Shown piece after piece: positions 8,041 through 12,255 of a DNA stretch of 12,255 nt. The DNA comes from Alphaproteobacteria bacterium. GTDB taxonomy: Bacteria; Pseudomonadota; Alphaproteobacteria; Bin95. Under the pieces are notes generated by a model. It was not told the origin of the DNA. It worked only from the letters and a program-made list of their open reading frames with translations, and made no database searches. Within the stretch, counting starts at the first letter, position 1, and every line of letters starts with the position of its first letter. Where the stretch lies: positions 1 through 12,255 of the forward strand of contig JAJECF010000220.1 of the NCBI GenBank assembly GCA_022822125.1. The letters run 5' to 3'. The position numbers and the translations under genes were made by a program.

Positions 8041-8145
8041 CGTCACCCCGGCCGGAGCGAAGCGGAGAGCCGGGGTCCATCTCCCGCCTCCTCCGCCGGA
8101 CCGAAACGGCTGGGGATAGGCCCCGGATCGGGGTCCGGGGCGACG
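8041..8145. repeat. Imperfect inverted-repeat element between prpE and gcdH
   Basis: The outer arms are CGTCACCCCGG (8041-8051) and CCGGGGCGACG (8135-8145), complementary in ten of eleven positions. Two inner hairpins are nested inside: CCCCGGC/GCCGGGG (8046-8052 with 8069-8075) and CCCCGGA/TCCGGGG (8121-8127 with 8134-8140, six-base loop). This design resembles the dispersed intergenic palindromes common in alphaproteobacterial genomes. It fills most of the 237-bp gap downstream of prpE and could end or stabilise its transcript. No T-tract follows on the minus strand, so it is not a clear intrinsic terminator. Only one copy is present in the window. Confidence 0.65.
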
Positions 8146-8208
8146 AATGGGGTAGGCGAAACCGTTTTGTTTCAAACGCAATCCCCTGCAGCAAAGGGCA
8201 ACGGGACG

Positions 8209-10119
8209 CTAAGGCGCCGTTGCGCCGCCGGCATAACCGGCCTGTTTCAGCGCGGCCTCGATCTCCGCCATAATCTCCGGATCGTCGATAGTCGCCGGCA
8301 TTTTCCAGGTCTCCCGGTCGGCCACTTTCTGCATCGTGCCGCGCAGAATCTTGCCGGACCGCGTCTTCGGCAGGCGCTCGACCACCACCGCCGTCTTGAA
8401 TGCCGCAACGGGGCCGATCCGTTGGCGCACCAGGGCGACGACCTCGGTCTCGATTTCCGGATGCGGCCGGTTCACCCCCGCCTTGAGCACCAGGAAACCC
8501 ACCGGAATCTGGCCCTTCAAACGGTCGGCGACGCCGATAACGGCGCATTCCGCCACATCGGAATGGGCGGCCAGCACCTCTTCCATGGCGCCGGTCGAAA
8601 GCCGGTGGCCGGCGACGTTAATGATGTCGTCGGTGCGCGCCATGATGTAGGCGTAGCCGTCCTCGTCGATATAGCCGGCGTCGGCCGTCTTGTAGTAGCC
8701 GGGAAACTCGGTGAAATAGGTATCCAGATAGCGTTCATGCGCATTCCAGAGCGTCGGGAACGCGCCCGGAGGCAGAGGGGTCCCGACCACCAGCGCCCCG
8801 ATGGTGCCGGCGGGCACTTCGTTATTGCCGTCATCCACCACCCGCAGGTCCCAGCCCGGCACGGGGCGTGTCGGCGAGCCGTGCTTCACGGGCAGGAGCT
8901 CGATACCGATGCAGTTGGCGCACATCGGCCAGCCGGTCTCGGTCTGCCACCAGTGGTCGATCACCGGGCGGTCCAGCACGTCCTCCGCCCATTTCAGCGT
9001 GTCCGGGTCGCTGCGCTCGCCCGCCAGGAAGAGTGTGCGGAAATGGGACAGATCGCGCCCCTCAAGCAGTTTCGCCTCGGGATCGTCCCGGCGGATCGCC
9101 CGGAAGGCCGTGGGAGCGGTGAACAGCGCGGCGACCTTGTGCTGCTCGATGATGCGCCAATAGACGCCGGCATCCGGCGTCCCGACCGGCTTGCCCTCGA
9201 ACAATATGGCCGTATTGCCGGCGAGCAGGGGCGCATAGACGATGTAGGAGTGGCCGACCACCCAGCCGACATCGGAGGCGGCCCAGAACACCTCGCCGGG
9301 CTCCACGCCATAGACGTTTTTCATCGTCCAGTGCAGCACCACCATATGGCCGCCATTGTCCCGCACCACGCCCTTGGGCTGGCCCGTCGTGCCGGAGGTG
9401 TAGAGGATGTAGAGCGGGTCGAGCGCGCTGACCGGAACGCAGTCCGCCGGCTCGGCGGCGGCCACGGCCTCTTCCCAGTCAACGTCGCGCCCTTCCACCA
9501 TCGAGGCCTCGCATTCGGGCCGCTGGAAGACGACGCAGAATTCGGGCTTGTGCTCCGCCAGCTCGATGGCGCCGTCGAGCAGCGGCTTGTATTCCACGAC
9601 CCGTCCCGGCTCGATGCCGCAGGACGCGGCGATCACCGCCTTGCAGGCGCTGTCGTCGATGCGGACCGCCAGCTCGTTGGAGGCGAACCCGCCGAAGACG
9701 ACGGAATGCACCGCGCCCAGCCTGGCGCAGGCGAGCATGGCGACGGCCGTCTCCGGGATCATCGGCATGTAGATGACGACCCGGTCGCCCTTGCCGATGC
9801 CGCGGCTCCTGAGCGCGCCGGCGAAGACGGCGACGGCGTCGCGCAATTCGCGGTAGGTGAAGGAACGGACCGTGTCGGTCACCGGGCTGTCGTAGATCAT
9901 CGCGGCCTGCTCGCCCCGCCCCGCCTCGACATGCCGGTCGAGGGCGTTGAAGCAGGTGTTGGTCACGCCGTCCACGAACCAGCGCCCGGCGGGCGTCGAC
10001 TCCGTTTCCAGGATTTGCGTCGGCGCCTTGTACCAGTGCAGGTCGGCGGCGGCTTCCGCCCAGAACGCCTCCCGCTCGTCTAGCGAGCGGCGGAACGCGG
10101 TCTCATATGCTCCGGCCAT
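8209..10119 (-). CDS. prpE: Propionyl-CoA synthetase (propionate–CoA ligase)
   Basis: PrpE converts propionate, ATP and CoA into propionyl-CoA; some homologues also accept acrylate. The 636-residue length is usual. The phosphate loop YTSGTTGQPKG (240-250) is followed by VVRDNGGH (251-258), a hallmark of the PrpE branch rather than acetyl-CoA synthetase. Other motifs are FWAASDVGWVVGHSYIVYAPL (278-298, shown here only as landmark), WWQTETGWP (390-398), RTDDIINVAGHRLSTG (495-510) and the adenylating K590 in PKTRSGKILRG. The start is the ATG at 10119, placed by GGAGGG seven bases upstream and by the conserved N-terminus AYETAFRRSLDEREAFWAEAA (4-24). The open frame continues to 10413 but that extension is Arg/Pro-rich intergenic sequence. 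It is divergent from the ccr-like gene across 778 bp. Confidence 0.95.
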   Translation of the reverse strand: MAGAYETAFRRSLDEREAFWAEAAADLHWYKAPTQILETESTPAGRWFVDGVTNTCFNALDRHVEAGRGEQAAMIYDSPVTDTVRSFTYRELRDAVAVFAGALRSRGIGKGDRVVIYMPMIPETAVAMLACARLGAVHSVVFGGFASNELAVRIDDSACKAVIAASCGIEPGRVVEYKPLLDGAIELAEHKPEFCVVFQRPECEASMVEGRDVDWEEAVAAAEPADCVPVSALDPLYILYTSGTTGQPKGVVRDNGGHMVVLHWTMKNVYGVEPGEVFWAASDVGWVVGHSYIVYAPLLAGNTAILFEGKPVGTPDAGVYWRIIEQHKVAALFTAPTAFRAIRRDDPEAKLLEGRDLSHFRTLFLAGERSDPDTLKWAEDVLDRPVIDHWWQTETGWPMCANCIGIELLPVKHGSPTRPVPGWDLRVVDDGNNEVPAGTIGALVVGTPLPPGAFPTLWNAHERYLDTYFTEFPGYYKTADAGYIDEDGYAYIMARTDDIINVAGHRLSTGAMEEVLAAHSDVAECAVIGVADRLKGQIPVGFLVLKAGVNRPHPEIETEVVALVRQRIGPVAAFKTAVVVERLPKTRSGKILRGTMQKVADRETWKMPATIDDPEIMAEIEAALKQAGYAGGATAP

Positions 10120-10257
10120 GACGATCCCTCCACTTCCGCTGGGGCCGGATGGATAGCACCTCGGCGGCAGGGGAGGAAGCCGGCGCGCACCTGCCGGGAT
10201 GCGGAAAACCCGCCCCCGGCGCAAGCGGGAAGGCGGCAAGGGCATGGCGGTGCGGGA

Positions 10258-10330
10258 AATCTGTTTGTTCGAAAAATTTGATATTAGTCCTAAATTTGGC
10301 TTGAAATTCTTCGCGCCAATCGTAATATGG
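10258..10330. promoter_or_regulatory. AT-rich island upstream of prpE, likely promoter or operator region
   Basis: About 70 bases are strongly AT-rich in surroundings that are extremely GC-rich. AAATTTG occurs twice in direct orientation, at 10274-10280 and 10292-10298, 18 bp apart, and GAAATTC follows at 10303-10309. On the minus strand TTTCAA (10306-10301) and TATCAA (10283-10278), 17 bases apart, form a weak sigma70-like pair that would give prpE a leader of about 150 bases. Local melting and an operator role are plausible; the exact promoter is not certain. Confidence 0.4.
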
Positions 10331-10379
10331 AGCGGAGAAGGGACGCGGCATCCGCGGGGCCGCATCCGTTCTTCGTGTC

Positions 10380-10560
10380 GGCGCCGGCGCGAAAAAGCCC
10401 CTGATTCGGCCAACGGGTGAAGTGCGCCCTGCGTCCGGCTCGCGCGCGCGAGCGCAGGCGCAATCAGGCGCGCAAGCCACGCCGCCGCGAAACGCGCGGG
10501 CGCGGGCGCCGGCGCGCATTACGCGCGAAAAAGGGTCCGCCGCGTTCGGCGCGGCGGCGC
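10380..10560. repeat. Cluster of GC-rich palindromes and direct repeats
   Basis: GCGCCGGCGC, a 10-bp palindrome, occurs twice (10381-10390 and 10506-10515). GCGCGAAAAAG occurs twice in direct orientation (10387-10397 and 10523-10533). A perfect 16-bp palindrome, GCTCGCGCGCGCGAGC, sits at 10438-10453 and contains alternating CG able to adopt Z-DNA. A strong hairpin has 8-bp arms CCGCCGCG (10537-10544) and CGCGGCGG (10550-10557) around the loop TTCGG. No T-run follows, so these are not clear intrinsic terminators. Their role is unknown; they may be structure in a long leader or simply compositional. Confidence 0.5.
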
Positions 10561-10633
10561 CAACGCCGCCATCTGCAATGTTCGGCACGGCGGCGTGGAG
10601 AAGGGAACGAAGATGGATCGAAAGGAGAGACCT

Positions 10634-10759
10634 ATGCCGGAGATACAAGGCGGGAAAAACCGGACGGCATACCCGGAGCCCCCGCCCGAAACGACGGCTT
10701 CATGCCCGAAAGGACCAGTCCCTATGCGTCGTGCGAATGCAGATCATGACATCGCATGA
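10634..10759 (+). CDS. Possible small protein or leader peptide, 41 codons
   Basis: An ATG at 10634 is preceded at six bases by AAAGGAGAG, as strong a ribosome-binding site as any in the window, and opens a 41-codon frame ending at TGA 10757-10759. The predicted peptide is Pro-rich with no membrane segment or recognised domain (begins MPEIQGGKNRTAYPEPPPET). Third positions are only about half G or C, unlike the neighbouring genes, and rare-type codons such as ATA occur, which argues against long-term coding. The stop lies inside the second CATGAC repeat. It could be a leader ORF, a young small gene, or a chance frame. Confidence 0.25.
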   Translation: MPEIQGGKNRTAYPEPPPETTASCPKGPVPMRRANADHDIA

Positions 10760-10780
10760 CGGAACATGACATTCCATGAC
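10745..10780. promoter_or_regulatory. Four CATGAC direct repeats at exact 10-bp period
   Basis: CATGAC occurs at 10745-10750, 10755-10760, 10765-10770 and 10775-10780, each separated by four unrelated bases (atcg, ggaa, attc). On the minus strand the unit reads TGTCATG in three copies and CGTCATG in one. A period of one helical turn places all copies on the same DNA face, as expected for cooperative binding of a regulator. Tandem half-sites are typical of OmpR/PhoB-type response regulators, whose Pho box also has a TGTCA core, but with 11-bp spacing. The array ends 117 bp before the ccr-like start, a position suited to activation. The protein that binds is unknown. Confidence 0.6.
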
Positions 10781-10822
10781 ACTTGCAGCGGTGTCTTTGC
10801 AGCAGCGCCGGCAAGGCGGGTG

Positions 10823-10840
10823 CCGGGAATTGAATTCCGG
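10823..10840. promoter_or_regulatory. Near-palindromic candidate operator
   Basis: GGAATT-G-AATTCC (10826-10838) is a perfect inverted repeat with a one-base centre. If one extra G is allowed, it extends to CCGG on both sides (10823-10840). It lies about 65 bases before the ccr-like start and overlaps the candidate -35 element, a place suited to a dimeric regulator such as a TetR-type protein. A TetR-type regulator of ccr (CcrR) is known in Methylobacterium, but I do not claim the same site. Confidence 0.4.
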
Positions 10841-10858
10841 ACGGCAACCGCCTAGAGC
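10830..10858 (+). promoter_or_regulatory. Candidate sigma70-type promoter for the ccr-like gene
   Basis: TTGAAT (10830-10835) and TAGAGC (10853-10858) are separated by 17 bases. The -35 keeps four of six consensus bases; the -10 keeps three. A start near 10865 would give a leader of about 33 bases before the ribosome-binding site and ATG at 10898. The match is modest and rests mainly on spacing and position. Confidence 0.3.
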
Positions 10859-10897
10859 GTATTCCTGCCGATGCGAAACGAAGAAGGAGCCGGCCCT

Positions 10898-12133
10898 ATG
10901 GAACTCTGCGCTTTGGGCGAACAGCCGCCGCTCGGCGAGGTGCCCGAGACGATGCACGCCTTCCTTGTGCGCCAGGACCGGTTCGGGGAACCGAAGGACG
11001 CCTGGCAGCATGAGGTCGTCCCGGTTCCGGACCTCAAGCCGGACGAGGTGCTCGTCTATGTCATGGCGACCGGCATCAACTACAACAATGTCTGGGCGGC
11101 GCTCGGCTATCCGATCGACGTGATCGGGGAGCGGATGCGCAAGGGCGAGCCGGAAGACTTCCATGCCGGCGGCAGCGACTGCTCCGGCATCGTTCAGGCG
11201 GTCGGCTCCGGGGTCACGAATGTCAGGCCCGGCGACGAGGTGGTGATCCACTCCGGCTGGTGGGAGCCGGACGACCCCTGGGTGCTGTCGGGCAAGGACC
11301 CCATGCTGGCGACCTCGACCCGGATCTGGGGCTACCAGACCAACTACGGCTCCTATTGCCAGTTCGCGAAGGCGCAGGCGCACCAGTGCCAGCCGCGCCC
11401 GAAACACCTGACCTGGGAGCAGTCGGGCTGCTACCTGCTCTGCGCCTCGACCGCCTACCGGATGCTGATGGGCTGGCCGCCGCACACGGTCGAGCCGGGC
11501 GATGCGGTGCTTGTCTGGGGCGCGTCCGGCGGCCTCGGCGCGATGGCGCTGCAGATCACCGCGGCGCTTGGCGGGCGGCCGGTCGCCGTCATCTCCGACG
11601 ACGCCAAACGCGACTGGTGCATGGAGATGGGGGCCGTCGGCGTCATCAACCGCACCGCCTTCGACCATTGGGGGCCGATGCCCGACACGACCGACGGCGC
11701 GGCCTACGGCGCCTGGGCGAAGGGCGCCCGCGCCTTCGGCGGCGCGATCTGGGAGGCGCTCGGCGAGCGCGCGAGCCCGAAGATCGTGTTCGAGCATCCG
11801 GGCGAGGCGACGCTGCCGACATCGGAATTCGTCTGCGACACGGGCGGCATGATCGTCATCTGCGCCGGCACCACCGGCTACAATGTGACCCTCGACCTGC
11901 GCTACCACTGGATGCGGCAGAAGCGCTTCCAGGGCAGCCACCTCTCCAATGACGAGCAGGCCGCGGCGGTCAACCAATTGGTCATCGACGGCAAGATCGA
12001 TCCCTGCCTTTCGGAGGTGTTCGACTTCGACGACCTCGGCCACGCCCACCAGCTGATGCACGAAAACCGCCACGCCGCCGGCCAGATGGCCGTGCTGGTC
12101 AACGCGACCGAACGCGGCCAGGGCGCTTCATGA
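10898..12133 (+). CDS. ccr: Crotonyl-CoA carboxylase/reductase-like MDR-family enzyme
   Basis: This 411-residue NADPH-dependent enzyme of the medium-chain dehydrogenase/reductase superfamily matches Ccr along its length. Ccr reductively carboxylates crotonyl-CoA to ethylmalonyl-CoA in the ethylmalonyl-CoA pathway and can also reduce acryloyl-CoA. Seen are PPLGEVPETMHAF (10-22), INYNNVWAALG (60-70), AGGSDCSGIV (90-99), RIWGYQTNYGSY (142-153), the cofactor loop VWGASGGLG (206-214), FEHPGEATLPTSEFVC (298-313), ICAGTTGYN (321-329) and RFQGSHLSN (343-351; H348). Q147 replaces the Glu that I recall as part of the CO2 pocket in characterised Ccr (E171 of the Kitasatospora enzyme), while the NYN asparagine and the GSH histidine remain. 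The ATG at 10898 has AAGGAG eight bases upstream; the ATG at 10871 lacks one. The stop overlaps the next start (ATGA). Confidence 0.88.
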   Translation: MELCALGEQPPLGEVPETMHAFLVRQDRFGEPKDAWQHEVVPVPDLKPDEVLVYVMATGINYNNVWAALGYPIDVIGERMRKGEPEDFHAGGSDCSGIVQAVGSGVTNVRPGDEVVIHSGWWEPDDPWVLSGKDPMLATSTRIWGYQTNYGSYCQFAKAQAHQCQPRPKHLTWEQSGCYLLCASTAYRMLMGWPPHTVEPGDAVLVWGASGGLGAMALQITAALGGRPVAVISDDAKRDWCMEMGAVGVINRTAFDHWGPMPDTTDGAAYGAWAKGARAFGGAIWEALGERASPKIVFEHPGEATLPTSEFVCDTGGMIVICAGTTGYNVTLDLRYHWMRQKRFQGSHLSNDEQAAAVNQLVIDGKIDPCLSEVFDFDDLGHAHQLMHENRHAAGQMAVLVNATERGQGAS

Positions 12134-12255
12134 TCGTCGAGGCGCTGGTCGTTTTCGGCGCGCTGGCGCTGGTCGCCGGTTTGAAAATCTGGCTGACCTG
12201 GCGGCGCATCAAGGCGGCGAAGCCGATGAAGGACCTGCCGCCCGACGACGGCGAG
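12130..12255 (+). CDS. Small membrane protein, N-terminal part only
   Basis: The ATG at 12130 overlaps the ccr-like stop by four bases and the frame stays open for 42 codons to the window edge. Residues 3-22 (VEALVVFGALALVAGLKIWL) form one hydrophobic membrane segment, followed by a basic stretch TWRRIKAAKPMK and an acidic, Pro-rich PPDDGE. This suggests a single-pass membrane protein with its C-terminal side in the cytoplasm by the positive-inside rule. I do not recognise a family. Tight coupling to ccr implies co-translation. The 3' end is cut off. Confidence 0.65.
   Translation, partial: MIVEALVVFGALALVAGLKIWLTWRRIKAAKPMKDLPPDDGE

Larger units (their letters stand above)
10120..10897. other. 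Divergent intergenic region between prpE and the ccr-like gene
   Basis: This 778-bp stretch is by far the largest in the window without an assured gene. From left to right it holds: the prpE ribosome-binding site; an AT-rich island (10258-10330); a cluster of GC palindromes (10380-10560); a 41-codon ORF with a strong ribosome-binding site (10634-10759); four CATGAC repeats at a 10-bp period (10745-10780); a near-palindrome (10823-10840); a candidate promoter (10830-10858); and the ccr ribosome-binding site. No tRNA-like or riboswitch-like fold was recognised. Its size and repeat content suggest complex control of one or both flanking genes. Confidence 0.6.

Noticed and set aside
8158..8178. 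Short stems GAAAC/GTTTC and CGTTT/AAACG after prpE
   Set aside because: Five-base stems that compete with each other; no convincing terminator structure.
8020..10083. Long plus-strand open frame (687 codons) opposite prpE
   Set aside because: Antisense shadow of prpE with low-complexity composition and no family resemblance.
10120..10413. N-terminal extension of PrpE to 10413
   Set aside because: Low-complexity translation of intergenic DNA; the ATG at 10119 has a strong ribosome-binding site and gives the family N-terminus.
10518..10532. CGCGC-attac-GCGCG followed by five A, considered as a terminator
   Set aside because: The A-run is on the wrong side for a plus-strand terminator, and on the minus strand the T-run precedes the stem.
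10756..10779. Seven-codon ORF overlapping the stop of the 41-codon ORF
   Set aside because: No ribosome-binding site and made almost entirely of the CATGAC repeats.
10745..10780. CATGAC array as a Pho box, plasmid iteron or CRISPR remnant
   Set aside because: Pho boxes repeat every 11 bp; the units are too short and close for iterons or CRISPR, and no replication or cas genes are present.

Overview
The window is a high-GC, gene-dense stretch of a bacterial chromosome. GC-rich third codon positions, the plus-strand trio lgt – MidA-type methyltransferase – pgeF, a crotonyl-CoA carboxylase/reductase-like gene and a GcdH-type dehydrogenase all point to an alphaproteobacterium. The genus cannot be set from the sequence alone. 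No tRNA, rRNA, CRISPR array, insertion sequence or phage gene was seen.

Layout. (1) 20-292 (+): a HigA-type antitoxin; its toxin would lie to the left, outside the window. (2) 3279-378 (-): a tightly packed operon of ubiK-like gene, MBL-fold hydrolase and acyl-CoA ligase, with 4-nt stop/start overlaps. (3) 3389-5972 (+): lgt, MidA-type methyltransferase and pgeF, also joined by 4-nt overlaps and divergent from group 2. (4) 10119-5957 (-): propionyl-CoA synthetase (prpE), a 237-bp gap holding an inverted-repeat element, a glutaryl-CoA dehydrogenase (gcdH), and a PEP mutase/isocitrate lyase-superfamily protein overlapping gcdH by 4 nt and pgeF by 16 nt. (5) 10120-10897: the only large non-coding stretch, between the divergent prpE and ccr-like genes. 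(6) 10898-12255 (+): a Ccr-like reductase followed, with a 4-nt overlap, by a small membrane protein cut by the window edge.

Function. Much of the right half handles short-chain acyl-CoAs: PrpE makes propionyl-CoA (and in some bacteria acryloyl-CoA), GcdH makes crotonyl-CoA, and a Ccr-like enzyme would reduce, and perhaps carboxylate, crotonyl-CoA or acryloyl-CoA. A GcdH-to-Ccr link, or a PrpE-to-Ccr link, is a reasonable inference but is not proven by position alone.

The most unusual part is the prpE/ccr intergenic region. It holds four copies of CATGAC (TGTCATG-like on the other strand) repeated exactly every 10 bp, a near-palindrome overlapping a candidate -35 element of the ccr-like gene, an AT-rich island in otherwise very GC-rich DNA, a cluster of GC palindromes, and a 41-codon ORF with a strong ribosome-binding site. 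The Ccr-like protein also carries Gln where characterised enzymes, from memory of the family, have a Glu of the CO2-binding pocket.
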